The translations under genes were made by a program, and so were the position numbers. Positions 9,653-18,291 of a stretch of DNA of 32,438 bases are shown piece by piece. Positions within the stretch are counted from its first letter, which is position 1. Each line of letters begins with the position of its first letter. The stretch comes from Xylophilus sp. ASV27 (GTDB taxonomy: Bacteria; Pseudomonadota; Gammaproteobacteria; Burkholderiales; Burkholderiaceae_C), in NCBI RefSeq assembly GCF_016428875.1, contig NZ_JAELTO010000046.1:1-32438 (forward strand), read 5' to 3'. The notes under the pieces are model-generated. The model saw only the letters and a list, made by a program, of their open reading frames with translations, was not told the DNA's origin and did not search any database.

Positions 9653-9658
9653 GATAAT
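9653..9658 (+). promoter_or_regulatory. Possible -10 element upstream of mutS
   Basis: A GATAAT hexamer lies in the gap between the MscS-type gene and mutS, about 110 nt before the preferred mutS start at 9767 and 40 nt before the alternative ATG at 9698. No clear -35 is seen. It would allow mutS its own promoter. Confidence 0.3.
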
Positions 9659-9766
9659 TGAGGGAGGCCACCGCTGGCCCATCAGACAGAGCGATCGATG
9701 TCACTCGACCAAGAGCGCAAACCGTTGAAACCATTGGGCGAATCGCCAGTGCCACCAAAAGAATCC

Positions 9767-12385
9767 ATGGATACCTCCGCCCACACCCCCATGATGCAGC
9801 AGTACCTGCGTCTGAAGGCGGACTTCCCCACCACGCTGCTGTTCTACCGCATGGGCGACTTCTACGAGCTGTTCTGGGAAGACGCCGAGAAGGCCGCGCG
9901 GCTGCTGGACATCACCCTCACGCGGCGCGGCCAGTCGGCGGGGCAGCCGGTGGTGATGGCGGGCGTGCCCTTCCACGCCATGGAGAACTACCTGGCCAAG
10001 CTGATCCGCCTGGGCGAGTCGGTGGCCATCTGCGAGCAGGTGGGCGAGGTCGGCGCGGCCAAGGGGCCGGTGGAGCGCAAGGTGGTGCGAGTGGTCACGC
10101 CCGGCACGCTGACCGATGCCGAGCTGCTGCAGGACAAGGCCGAATCCGTGCTGCTGGCGGTGCACCACGGCCTGCGCAACGTGGTGGGGCTGGCCTGGCT
10201 GTCGGTCACGCAGGGCGAGATGCAGCTGGCCGAATGCCCGCGCGATGCGCTGGAGAGCTGGATCGCCCGCATCGCGCCGAGCGAGGTGCTCTACAACGGC
10301 GATGCCGCCAGCGCCTTTGCCCAGCAGTTGCAGGCGCTGCGCCGCAGCACGCCCTTTGCGCTGACCGCGCGGCCCGAGTGGCAGTTCGACGCGGCGCTGG
10401 GCCAGAGCAAGCTGCAGGAGCAACTGGGCACGCACAGCCTGGCCGCCTGGAGCGCCGAGGCACTGGCGCAGGCGCACGCCGCGGCCGCCGTGCTGCTGAC
10501 CTTTGCCGAGCACACGCAGGGCCGCGCGCTGTCGCACGTGAAGACGCTGCGGGTGCAGCGCGACGACGAGCTGATCGACATTCCGAGCCTCACCCGCCGC
10601 AACCTGGAGCTGGTGAAGACGCTGCGCGGCGAGGACGCGCCCACGCTGTTCTCGCTGCTGGACACCTGCGTGACCGCCATGGGCAGCCGCGCCCTGCGCA
10701 ACTGGCTGCTGGAGCCGCAGCGCGAGCGGCGCCTGGCGCAGCAGCGGCTCGACGCCATCGCCGCGCTGCGCGGCACGCAGGGCGAGGGCCCGTTCGGACG
10801 GCTGCGCGAGCAGCTCAAGGGCACCAGCGACGTGGAGCGCATCAGCGCCCGCACCGCGCTGCGCCAAGTGCGCCCGCGCGAGCTGGTGGCGCTGTCGCAG
10901 TCGCTACAAAAAGTAGAGCATATAGCCCAGATGCTACCTGGGCCATCGGCACTTTTCGATCAGATTTCCGACGATCTGCGGCCGCCGGCGGAGGTACTGG
11001 CGCTGCTGCACAGCGCGCTGCTGCCCGAGCCGGCCGCGCTGGTGCGCGACGGCGGCGTGATCGGCCCGGGCTTCGACGCCGAGCTGGACGAGCTGCGCGC
11101 CATCCAGGACAACTGCGACGGCTTCCTGCTCGACCTGGAGACGCGCGAGAAGGCGCGCACCGGCATCGCCAACCTGCGGGTGCAGTTCAACCGGGTGCAC
11201 GGCTTCTACATCGAGGTGACCGGCAGCCATCTCGACAAGGTGCCGGACGATTACCGCCGCCGCCAGACGCTGAAGAACGCCGAGCGCTTCATCACCCCCG
11301 AACTCAAGGCCTTCGAGGACAAGGCGCTGTCGGCGCAGGAGCGCGCACTCGCGCGCGAGAAGTGGCTGTACGAGCAGGTGCTGGACGCGCTGCAGCCGCA
11401 CGTGGCCGCGCTCAGCCGCCTGGCCCGTGCCGTGGCCACGGTGGATGCGCTGTGCGCGCTGGCCGAGCGCTCGCTCACCCTCGGCTGGTGCCGGCCGGTG
11501 TTCGCCAAGGAGCCCTGCATCGAGATCGAGGCCGGCCGCCACCCGGTGGTGGAGGCGCGCCTGGCCGAAGGCTACGGCGGCCCCGGCGCGGGCAGCGGCT
11601 TCATCGCCAACGACACGCGGCTGGGCCCGCGCCAGCGCATGCAAATCATCACCGGCCCGAACATGGGCGGCAAATCGACCTACATGCGGCAGATCGCGGT
11701 GATCGTGCTGCTGGCCTCCATCGGCAGCTACGTGCCGGCCCGCGCCTGCCGGCTCGGGCCGATCGACGCGATCCACACCCGCATCGGCGCGGCCGACGAC
11801 CTGGCCAACGCCCAGTCCACCTTCATGCTGGAGATGACCGAGGCCGCGCAGATCCTGCACACCGCCACGCCGCACAGCCTGGTGCTGATGGACGAGATCG
11901 GCCGCGGCACCAGCACCTTCGACGGGCTGGCGCTGGCCTCGGGCATTGCCGCGCACCTGCACGACAAGGCGCAGTGCTTCACGCTGTTCGCCACCCACTA
12001 CTTCGAGCTGACCGAGTTCCCGGCCAGGCACCATGCGGCGGTGAACGTGCACGTGAGCGCCACCGAGTCCGGCGCCGACATCGTGTTCCTGCACGAGATC
12101 CAGCCCGGCCCGGCCAGCCGCAGCTACGGCATCCAGGTGGCGCGCCTGGCCGGCATGCCCGCCGCCGTCGTCCACCACGCCCGCCACGCCCTGGCCGCGC
12201 TGGAAGAGAAGGCCAGCGCCCACCAGGCCCAGGTGGACCTGTTCGCGCCGCCGTCAGAGAGCGTCGCGGCCGGCCCGGGCCTGGTGGAGACCCGGCTGGC
12301 CGACATCGACCCTGATGCGCTCACCCCGCGCGAGGCGCTGGACGCGCTCTATGCGCTCAAGAAGCTGGCGCTGCGGGACCGATGA
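9767..12385 (+). CDS. mutS: DNA mismatch repair protein MutS
   Basis: MutS recognises mismatches and starts methyl- or nick-directed repair. The product (872 residues) has the mismatch-binding domain with the GDFYELF motif (Phe32 and Glu34 of this start), the connector, lever and clamp domains, the Walker [14 protein letters not shown] (about residue 630) and Walker [17 protein letters not shown] (about 705), and a C-terminal helix-turn-helix end. The start at 9767 ([10 protein letters not shown]) was preferred over 9698. The 23 extra codons have about half G/C at third positions, while the gene proper is nearly all G/C there, and family members I know start close to SAHTPMM. Codons around 10903-10960, between the core and lever segments, are AT-richer and match an interspersed hairpin repeat; the frame stays open through it. 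Confidence 0.96.
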   Translation: MDTSAHTPMMQQYLRLKADFPTTLLFYRMGDFYELFWEDAEKAARLLDITLTRRGQSAGQPVVMAGVPFHAMENYLAKLIRLGESVAICEQVGEVGAAKGPVERKVVRVVTPGTLTDAELLQDKAESVLLAVHHGLRNVVGLAWLSVTQGEMQLAECPRDALESWIARIAPSEVLYNGDAASAFAQQLQALRRSTPFALTARPEWQFDAALGQSKLQEQLGTHSLAAWSAEALAQAHAAAAVLLTFAEHTQGRALSHVKTLRVQRDDELIDIPSLTRRNLELVKTLRGEDAPTLFSLLDTCVTAMGSRALRNWLLEPQRERRLAQQRLDAIAALRGTQGEGPFGRLREQLKGTSDVERISARTALRQVRPRELVALSQSLQKVEHIAQMLPGPSALFDQISDDLRPPAEVLALLHSALLPEPAALVRDGGVIGPGFDAELDELRAIQDNCDGFLLDLETREKARTGIANLRVQFNRVHGFYIEVTGSHLDKVPDDYRRRQTLKNAERFITPELKAFEDKALSAQERALAREKWLYEQVLDALQPHVAALSRLARAVATVDALCALAERSLTLGWCRPVFAKEPCIEIEAGRHPVVEARLAEGYGGPGAGSGFIANDTRLGPRQRMQIITGPNMGGKSTYMRQIAVIVLLASIGSYVPARACRLGPIDAIHTRIGAADDLANAQSTFMLEMTEAAQILHTATPHSLVLMDEIGRGTSTFDGLALASGIAAHLHDKAQCFTLFATHYFELTEFPARHHAAVNVHVSATESGADIVFLHEIQPGPASRSYGIQVARLAGMPAAVVHHARHALAALEEKASAHQAQVDLFAPPSESVAAGPGLVETRLADIDPDALTPREALDALYALKKLALRDR
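10903..10960 (+). repeat. Interspersed hairpin repeat copy inside mutS
   Basis: This AT-richer patch contains CTAC-AAAAA-GTAG, AGCATATAGCCCAG and a perfect 6-bp hairpin GCCCAG (10925-10930)/CTGGGC (10938-10943). A GGCACTTTT string follows. The same ordered elements occur at 28817 and 29909. It is read in frame by mutS (about residues 380-398). Confidence 0.75.
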
Positions 12386-12461
12386 CACTCCCCCGCGGCC
12401 GTGGCTGATCCGGGCCGCCATGCACCGCGACGGTGCCTGCGCCGGAGCGGCGGGCTGACCG

Positions 12462-12467
12462 TAAAAT
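12462..12467 (+). promoter_or_regulatory. Possible -10 element upstream of the Anbu gene
   Basis: TAAAAT in the 200-bp gap between mutS and the Anbu gene, about 120 nt before the ATG. The context GTAAAATC is shared with the suhB upstream region. No clear -35. Confidence 0.3.
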
Positions 12468-12585
12468 CACGGGCGTACTGACAGCGCGTCGCCGCCCGCG
12501 ATCCGCTTCGAGCGGTACCGCCCTTTCCGGCAGCCAGCCTTGCGCGACGCACGCAGGAGCGGCCTGCCGTTCCTCCGGAGCCCCC

Positions 12586-13413
12586 ATGACCTACTGCGTC
12601 GCCATCAAGCTCAACGCCGGCCTCGTCTTCCTGTCCGATTCCCGCACCAACGCCGGCCTGGACCAGATCAGCACCTTTCGCAAGATGCTGGTCTATGAGA
12701 AGCCCGGCGACCGCTGCATGGTGCTGCTGTCCGCCGGCAACCTGAGCATCTCCCAGTCGGTGCGCGAGATCCTGCAGGTCGAGCAGTTGAAGGAGTCCGA
12801 GGACAGCGAGCCGATCACCATCTGGAATGCGCGCAGCATGTTCGACGCCGCACGCGTGCTCGGCCAGGCGGTGCGCCACGTCTACGAACGCGACGGCGAG
12901 GCGCTGCAGCACGCGGGCGTGGACTTCAACGTATCACTGATCCTGGGCGGCCAGATCCGCGGCGAGGGCATGCGCCTGTTCCAGGTCTACTCGGCCGGCA
13001 ACTTCATCGAGGCCACGCCCGAGACCCAGTACTTCCAGATCGGCGAATCCAAGTACGGCAAGCCGGTGCTCGACCGGGTCATCACCCCCGCCACGCCGCT
13101 GGACGAAGCCGCCAAGTGCGCGCTGGTATCCATGGACTCCACGCTCAAGTCCAACCTCTCGGTCGGATTGCCGCTGGACCTGGTGGTGTACGAGGCCAAC
13201 GCCCTGCGCACCGACAAGATCATCGCCATCGACAGCGACAACCCCTACTACCGCATGCTGCACAACAGTTGGGGGCAGAAACTGCGCGAGGTGTTCGACA
13301 GCCTGGAAGACCCGGTCTGGGACGACACCCGCACCGACACCCCGCTGAAGGTGCCCGACGGCCGCATCAAGCCGCTGAAGAAGCTGACCAACCCGCGCGA
13401 GAAGCTCATCTAG
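12586..13413 (+). CDS. Anbu-type proteasome-related peptidase
   Basis: This is a 275-residue Ntn-hydrolase of the bacterial proteasome-like Anbu group. The start is MTYCVAIKLNAGLVFLSDSR: removal of Met would expose the nucleophile Thr, and Asp18 and Lys33 (Met counted as 1) fill the usual catalytic positions. The next segment, AGLDQISTFRKM, and the LLSAGNLSISQSV strand are also typical. The ATG at 12586 is fixed by the required N-terminal Thr and by a CGGAG ribosome site just upstream; the 51-codon upstream extension is not plausible. It is followed after 2 bp by an alpha/beta hydrolase, so the pair is co-transcribed. The partners often linked to Anbu (transglutaminase-like, alpha-E and ATP-grasp proteins) are absent here. 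The native substrate is unknown. Confidence 0.92.
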   Translation: MTYCVAIKLNAGLVFLSDSRTNAGLDQISTFRKMLVYEKPGDRCMVLLSAGNLSISQSVREILQVEQLKESEDSEPITIWNARSMFDAARVLGQAVRHVYERDGEALQHAGVDFNVSLILGGQIRGEGMRLFQVYSAGNFIEATPETQYFQIGESKYGKPVLDRVITPATPLDEAAKCALVSMDSTLKSNLSVGLPLDLVVYEANALRTDKIIAIDSDNPYYRMLHNSWGQKLREVFDSLEDPVWDDTRTDTPLKVPDGRIKPLKKLTNPREKLI

Positions 13414-13415
13414 CG

Positions 13416-14228
13416 ATGGGCGCGCTGATCGTCTTCTCACACGCCAACAGCTTCCCCGCCAGCACCTATGCAGTGCTGTTCCGCAGCCTGCGCTCGCGCG
13501 GCTTCCAGGTGCGGGCGCTGGAGAAGCTGGGCCACGATCCGGCCTACCCGGTCACCAGCAACTGGCCGCACCTGGTGCGCCAGTTGAACGACTTCGCCGA
13601 AGAAGCCGTGCGCGGCCACGCAGGCCCGCTCTATTACGTCGGCCATTCGCTCGGCGGCTTCCTGAGCCTCATGACCGCCTGCCGGCACCCGCAGCCCGCG
13701 GGCCGGCCCATCGACGGTGTGCTGCTGCTCGACTCGCCCGTGGTCAGCGGCTGGCGCGCGGCCGCGCTGCGACTGGCCAAGAGCACCGGCGCCGTCGGCG
13801 CGCTGGGCCCGGGCTCGGTCAGCCGCAGGCGCCGCCAGCACTGGGACAGCCGCGCAACGGCGCGCGCGCATTTCGCCGGCAAGCTACTGTTCGCCGCCTG
13901 GGAGCCCGCCGTGCTGGACGACTACCTGGAGCACGGCCTGCGCGATACCGAGGGCGGCTGCACGCTGGCCTTCGACCGCGCCGTGGAAACCGCCATCTAC
14001 AACACCCTGCCGCACAACCTGGACCGGCTGCTGCGCCGCCATCCGCCACCTTGCCCGGTGGCCTTCATCGGCGGCACGCGCTCGGCGGAACTGCGCCAGG
14101 CCGGGCTCGCCATGACGCAGCGGGTGACCCAGGGCCGCGTCAGCATGCTCGAAGGCAGCCACCTGTTCCCCATGGAAAAACCGCTGGAGACCGCCGCTGC
14201 GATCGAGGCGGCCCTGCGGCAGTTCTGA
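13416..14228 (+). CDS. Alpha/beta hydrolase
   Basis: This 270-residue serine hydrolase has an alpha/beta fold. It has the oxyanion strand LIVFSHANSFPASTY near the N-terminus, the nucleophile elbow YYVGHSLGG with Ser78, and a likely catalytic His in MLEGSHLFPME (about residue 249). An insert rich in Arg (about 130-150) probably forms the lid. No signal peptide is seen, so it is cytoplasmic. The gene starts 2 bp after the Anbu stop and ends the conserved block, converging on the accessory sensor kinase. The reaction (esterase, lipase, thioesterase) cannot be assigned from sequence. Confidence 0.88.
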   Translation: MGALIVFSHANSFPASTYAVLFRSLRSRGFQVRALEKLGHDPAYPVTSNWPHLVRQLNDFAEEAVRGHAGPLYYVGHSLGGFLSLMTACRHPQPAGRPIDGVLLLDSPVVSGWRAAALRLAKSTGAVGALGPGSVSRRRRQHWDSRATARAHFAGKLLFAAWEPAVLDDYLEHGLRDTEGGCTLAFDRAVETAIYNTLPHNLDRLLRRHPPPCPVAFIGGTRSAELRQAGLAMTQRVTQGRVSMLEGSHLFPMEKPLETAAAIEAALRQF

Positions 14229-14303
14229 GAGGCTTTCTTCCCTGCTCTCCACTGCCTCGTGCGCGCAACGCCAATACGTGCACCCCGGGAAATAGCAGCG
14301 CTC

Positions 14304-14360
14304 CGCCACGCCCCGCAACCGGGCAGGCAACAGAGCCGTGGCAACTTCATGGGCGTGGCG
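14304..14360. terminator. Inverted repeat between convergent genes
   Basis: The 10-nt arm CGCCACGCCC (14304-14313) is exactly complementary to 14351-14360, with 37 nt between. It lies in the 183-bp gap between the convergent hydrolase and sensor kinase genes. The position suits a terminator, but there is no U tract and the loop is long, so this is tentative. Confidence 0.3.
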
Positions 14361-14411
14361 CTCGATCCGCTTCCTATCGGTGAGGCCGCCATCAAGCGCA
14401 GGCGGACATGG

Positions 14412-16574
14412 TCAGGTGCCCAGATCATCTCTGTTGTGCAAAGCCAGCGCGTGTATGGCGGGGAAGTCGAACTGCTCCAGCAGTTCACGCAACCGGGTCG
14501 TGAATGGCACGTAGTCGGCGTTGCTGGCGTAACCGTCGATCCAGCTTTCAATATCGGAGAAACGACCATGCAGCGCCAGATCCGCGAGTTCCCCCAGGGC
14601 CTGATCGCCCGGCATGGTATCCCGCGGCACATGGGGTCTCGGCAGTTGCCCATCAGATACCGCCTCCCTTTTCGAAACAGCAGGCCAATCTGCGCCGGAT
14701 AAGTCGATGACGGGTGCGGAGAGCCCGAAGGAAAACTTAGTGCCTTTGCCGAGGGCGCTGGTCACGCTCAGAGACTCCCCCATCGCCGAGAGAATGCGCT
14801 GCGAGATGATGAGGCCCAGCCCTGTACTGCCGCTCTCAGCCTGGATCTTCTTGAACGCACAGAAAATATCGACATTCTGGTCGAGGTCGATGCCAACTCC
14901 TGTATCGCTGACAGAAAATTTCAGGACACAGATACCACACTCAGACTTCGCCGTTACGGACAGCGTGATTACACCGTCGCGAGTGAATTTAGCAGCATTG
15001 GAGATCAGATTCAATAAAACCTGCTGCAATCGCTTTCCATCTATTTCTATCTGGCGGGGCAACCGATCAGAGGAAACGTAGTGGAAGCGATTGTTTTGTT
15101 GCGTCGACAGCGCAATGGCATATTCATAAATATCGTCAAGCAAGATATGCAAGTCCGTCGCGGTGGGCTTGATAGCCAGAGGCCGTAGTCCGGACTTAGT
15201 GTATTCCAACAGCTCCTCGATCAGGCCAAGCTGGTATTTGACACTGCGCTGGATGGTATGCAGCATCTTTCGCTGCTTTTCAGGCGCATCAGCAAGCAAT
15301 ATTGTGGAATAACCGCGGATGGTTGCCAGCGGCGCGCGCAAATCATGCCCGATGTAGCCCAGCACTTCAATATTCTGCCGCTCTTTTTCCCTCGCGTCCT
15401 TGAGTGCTGCATTCAGATCTGCGTTCGAGGCAGATGTTTGAATAGCAGCATACCGATCGGCCTGACGCTGCATCACCATTCTCTCTACTATATGACTGGA
15501 GAGTCGAATCAGAACCAAGCCGATCGCAGCGACCAGCATCCCTATGAAAAAATGCTGCCTGCGCATAGTTGCCAAGCCATCCAGCGAAGCCAGCGTCAGC
15601 AATTGATATTGCGTATTGGATAGCGGGTGGCGCTTCAGCAAATAAGGACGGCCTTCGACGAGCCATTGATCGGCAGCGCCCTGGCCCTCCATGGCGCGTA
15701 TGTCCATGGGTTTTCCCGGATCTTCCCCATCATCTGAAGCCTGCACGGTGCCCGGCGGCAGGAGCGCCGTCACATTGCGTAGCATGAACCCCTCAGATGA
15801 AGTGGTGGTGACACGCCCCTGGCGGTTCACGATCAATGCAATATTCGCCCCTGTCAAGTAACGAGCCATGTCTGGTGCATCAAACCTCACGGTGACCGTG
15901 CCCAGCGGCATGTCATCCTGGTCATTGATGCGACTGCTCACGAAATAGGACGGGCTTTTATTCAGGCGGGCGATACCGAACGAATGCCCATTGCCGTTGC
16001 GCAATGCGTCGCTCAGATAAGTCCGATCCGAGTAGATCATCCCTACGATACTGCCAGGCTCTGCCCAATTGCTGGCCGTCACCGTATCATCCGTCAGATT
16101 GTTCATGTAGATGCGGGCATAGCGCAGGTCGGTGGACAGTGCATTCATGAAATCGCCCACCTTGCGCACCAGAGGATCGCGAGTGAACTGCGCCGCACGC
16201 TGCTCACGCGTCAACTCGGTGAAGCCGGGCGGGTCGGTGCGATAGCGGATGGCAAGCTGGATCACCTCACCTTGGCGTGCCACCATATTGGCCACGCTGA
16301 CCATTTCGCTGAACAGCCGGTCCACTACGCGCGCCGTTGCCTGGGTTTCGTACTTGGCACGGGCATCCAGGCTCATCAGCCATGCAGCCACCATTCTCTG
16401 AGAAATCCACCAACCCGTGGCCATCACCAACACCAGCCATGCGGCGGTCAAGCCCATCGTCACCTTGCGCACGAAAGGCGGCATCGACCGACCATCACGG
16501 CCGCTCCATGGCGATAATTCACTTGTTTTCTCGATGGAAAGAGGATGCCCCAAACCGCTATCTTTCATGTGCAT
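14412..16574 (-). CDS. Membrane sensor histidine kinase, accessory
   Basis: This 720-residue kinase has a membrane helix at about 38-62, a large periplasmic sensor domain (Cache-like by layout, about 63-340), and a second helix at about 345-367. A helical linker leads to a HisKA domain with YIGHDLRAPLATIRGYS (His410). The ATPase domain has the N box LLNLISNAAKF, DTGVGID and GSTGLGLIISQ. A further ~85 residues form a helical C-terminal domain (ALGELADLALHGRFSDIESW, ...LLEQFDFPAIHALALH), which I have seen appended to other proteobacterial kinases and which may bind a partner. The start at 16574 overlaps the regulator's stop; a second ATG at 16568 gives a 4-nt ATGA overlap, so translation is coupled either way. 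GC content is clearly below the flanking genes, suggesting horizontal acquisition. The signal is unknown. Confidence 0.88.
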   Translation of the reverse strand: MHMKDSGLGHPLSIEKTSELSPWSGRDGRSMPPFVRKVTMGLTAAWLVLVMATGWWISQRMVAAWLMSLDARAKYETQATARVVDRLFSEMVSVANMVARQGEVIQLAIRYRTDPPGFTELTREQRAAQFTRDPLVRKVGDFMNALSTDLRYARIYMNNLTDDTVTASNWAEPGSIVGMIYSDRTYLSDALRNGNGHSFGIARLNKSPSYFVSSRINDQDDMPLGTVTVRFDAPDMARYLTGANIALIVNRQGRVTTTSSEGFMLRNVTALLPPGTVQASDDGEDPGKPMDIRAMEGQGAADQWLVEGRPYLLKRHPLSNTQYQLLTLASLDGLATMRRQHFFIGMLVAAIGLVLIRLSSHIVERMVMQRQADRYAAIQTSASNADLNAALKDAREKERQNIEVLGYIGHDLRAPLATIRGYSTILLADAPEKQRKMLHTIQRSVKYQLGLIEELLEYTKSGLRPLAIKPTATDLHILLDDIYEYAIALSTQQNNRFHYVSSDRLPRQIEIDGKRLQQVLLNLISNAAKFTRDGVITLSVTAKSECGICVLKFSVSDTGVGIDLDQNVDIFCAFKKIQAESGSTGLGLIISQRILSAMGESLSVTSALGKGTKFSFGLSAPVIDLSGADWPAVSKREAVSDGQLPRPHVPRDTMPGDQALGELADLALHGRFSDIESWIDGYASNADYVPFTTRLRELLEQFDFPAIHALALHNRDDLGT

Positions 16575-17416
16575 GGCTGAGCAAATCTGGTCGAGATGAT
16601 TTTCTGCAGTGCATCAACATTCTCCTGCGACTCGCTCCTCAGCTGAACGGGCGATTTACCCCAGAATTTCCTGAATTCAGTGGCAAAATTGGCGGAATTC
16701 GAATAACCAACTTCCATTGCCACATCTGCAACCGACAATGTGCTTTGCCCAAGCATGAGTGCGGCTCTGCGCATGCGCTCCTGGCGCATGAATTCGAATA
16801 CCGAGACGCGATCACAGGTCTCGAACACGGCGTTCAGACGTCGCATCGACACACCCATGCGAGAAGCGACATCAGAGCTCTTGAGGGAGGGCTCATGGAT
16901 ATGATTCAGGATGAATTCCGTCGCCGCCTGCTTAATCAGCAAACTCGCCGGCAATGGATTCGATGCGGCGAGGCCACCGCCGACCTGATCGATTCCATCA
17001 TCACGGACAACAGGACGCGCCCTTCTTTGCGAGAGTGTCAAATGAATGCGCGTGCGCTCCAGTATTTCATCAACAAAAAATGGTTTGCTGATGTAATCCA
17101 CGGCGCCAGCCCGCAAGCCAGCCAATCTATCATGCTCGTCGGTCAGAGCTGAAAGAAAAAGAATTGGGATATGCTGGGTTGCTGGATTGGTCGTGAGCAG
17201 GCCTGCAATTGCAATGCCGCTACGCCCTGGCATGCGCACATCCAACAAAATCAGATCCGGCTGCAACACCGTAGCCCGTGCATACCCATGGTCGCCATTG
17301 AGCGCCACGCTGACGCGATAAGACGCACCGCGCAGCGCAGCGACCAAGAGGCGAAGCTGATCGGGATCGTCGTCCACAATCAGTATGTGCGGAGACTGAA
17401 CTTCACTATTGCTCAT
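16565..17416 (-). CDS. Response regulator with REC and AraC-type DNA-binding domain
   Basis: This 283-residue regulator starts with a receiver domain: acidic pocket Asp15-Asp17, phospho-acceptor Asp59 in LILLDVRMPG, and Lys111 in DYISKPF. After a short linker comes an AraC/XylS helix-turn-helix domain (about 180-275) with SSDVASRMGVSMRRLNAVFE and LSVADVAMEVGYSNSANFAT. The ATG at 17416 (MSNSEVQ) is preferred over 17455 because REC domains begin within about 10 residues and an AAGAG ribosome-site-like string precedes it. It is first in a two-gene operon with the sensor kinase and faces away from the IPTL-CTERM genes, so these are natural candidate targets. GC content is lower than in the housekeeping genes. 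Confidence 0.92.
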   Translation of the reverse strand: MSNSEVQSPHILIVDDDPDQLRLLVAALRGASYRVSVALNGDHGYARATVLQPDLILLDVRMPGRSGIAIAGLLTTNPATQHIPILFLSALTDEHDRLAGLRAGAVDYISKPFFVDEILERTRIHLTLSQRRARPVVRDDGIDQVGGGLAASNPLPASLLIKQAATEFILNHIHEPSLKSSDVASRMGVSMRRLNAVFETCDRVSVFEFMRQERMRRAALMLGQSTLSVADVAMEVGYSNSANFATEFRKFWGKSPVQLRSESQENVDALQKIISTRFAQPCT

Positions 17417-17696
17417 GTGCTCTTGGTGACTATCCCAACCTTTACTGATTACCAATTGTCACCCAAGCGAGCAGGCGGCGCCTTGCATCCTTACTTTTTA
17501 TTTGTTTTTTATATTTTTCTTTGCTTTTTTGCCATGTCGCTCGCGTGCGACTGTCCGGCGCACACCTTCAGGCAAGCTTGCCGCCCGACGTTCTGAGCCT
17601 GCCATGGTTCCGCTCAAGGCCTTCGCCAGATTGCTCGCATTGCCCCACTACACCACGCCCAGCCGCTGCATGCAGGCGCCTAGCCGCCACCCAAGT

Positions 17697-17728
17697 GGCC
17701 GCGTGTGAGGCGCGCCGCACACGCGGCC
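17697..17728. repeat. 32-nt near-perfect palindrome
   Basis: The 11-nt arm GGCCGCGTGTG (17697-17707) pairs exactly with 17718-17728. The 10-nt centre itself contains the palindrome GGCGCGCC (17709-17716). Only one pair breaks full symmetry. There is no U tract, so it is not a standard terminator; a protein-binding site or cruciform is possible. Confidence 0.85.
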
Positions 17729-18038
17729 GGCGCGGTTGGCCATCGCCCCGCGACCTGCGGAGAATTGATATTGCCCGCAGAGGGAATCATGCAACAACGC
17801 CGCACGGAAAGTGGATCGTCGAGCGCGGCCAGCGCCTGAACGCAGGCACGCCGATTCCCCAGCCTGCCTGCGGTAGTTCCCGGCAGGAACTTTCGCTCAA
17901 TCGAGCGACATGCCACACCCGCACTGCTTGTTGCTTTCACGCACACTTTTCTTGGAACTTCCATCGCGACCAGTCGAAGTCCAAACAAAACAGCACGACA
18001 CCAAAGATACGCGGTCTGCAACCTCTGTACAAACTGCC

Positions 18039-18067
18039 TTGACAATTCATATGGGCACATGTGCCCA
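18039..18067 (+). promoter_or_regulatory. Consensus -35 hexamer next to a 16-bp palindrome (possible operator)
   Basis: TTGACA (18039-18044) is a perfect -35 hexamer. Eight bases on is the perfect palindrome TGGGCACATGTGCCCA (18052-18067), which covers the place where a -10 would be expected; no good -10 is seen there. The layout suggests a regulator-dependent promoter or a repressor site serving the IPTL-CTERM gene that starts at 18292. Confidence 0.45.
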
Positions 18068-18291
18068 CCAAGGCGCCGAAGACGTCCATGTTTTGTGCTC
18101 GCAGCTTGCGATGCCGTCCGAAACGCACCCGCAGCCCCTTGCATGCATTGGGCGCCGCGCCTGTGGCTGCACGGCTGGGTGTGGGAGGCATTCGCCGCCA
18201 TGCGCAAACCGGTTCATGGTGCAAAGCGTCTGCCGGAGCAGATGTACGCCATCTCGAATTATCCCTTTAATCGTAATCAGAGGATAGAGAA

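Larger units (their letters stand above)
17417..18291. other. 875-bp gene-free region between the two-component genes and the IPTL-CTERM genes
   Basis: I see no credible gene here; the open frames lack family features, ribosome sites and consistent codon use. The left part (about 17490-17535) is an A/T tract suited to promoter activity for the divergent regulator. Further right are a 32-nt near-perfect palindrome (17697-17728), small hairpins such as AGTTCC-CGGCA-GGAACT near 17873, and a TTGACA followed by a 16-bp palindrome (18039-18067). It probably holds the divergent promoters and operators. Confidence 0.6.

Noticed and set aside
9698-9766. 23-codon N-terminal extension of MutS
   Set aside because: Third positions are about half G/C, unlike the rest of the gene, and homologues start near the ATG at 9767.
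9658-12315. Second long plus-strand frame over mutS
   Set aside because: It is out of phase with the well-supported MutS and encodes Ala/Arg/Gly-rich sequence without motifs.
14229-14411. Possible tRNA or small RNA after the alpha/beta hydrolase
   Set aside because: No cloverleaf or T-loop sequence could be found; only an inverted repeat is seen.
17521-18042. 173-codon open frame in the regulator/IPTL-CTERM gap
   Set aside because: Arg/Cys/His-rich composition, no ribosome site, no domain, and it spans palindromes.
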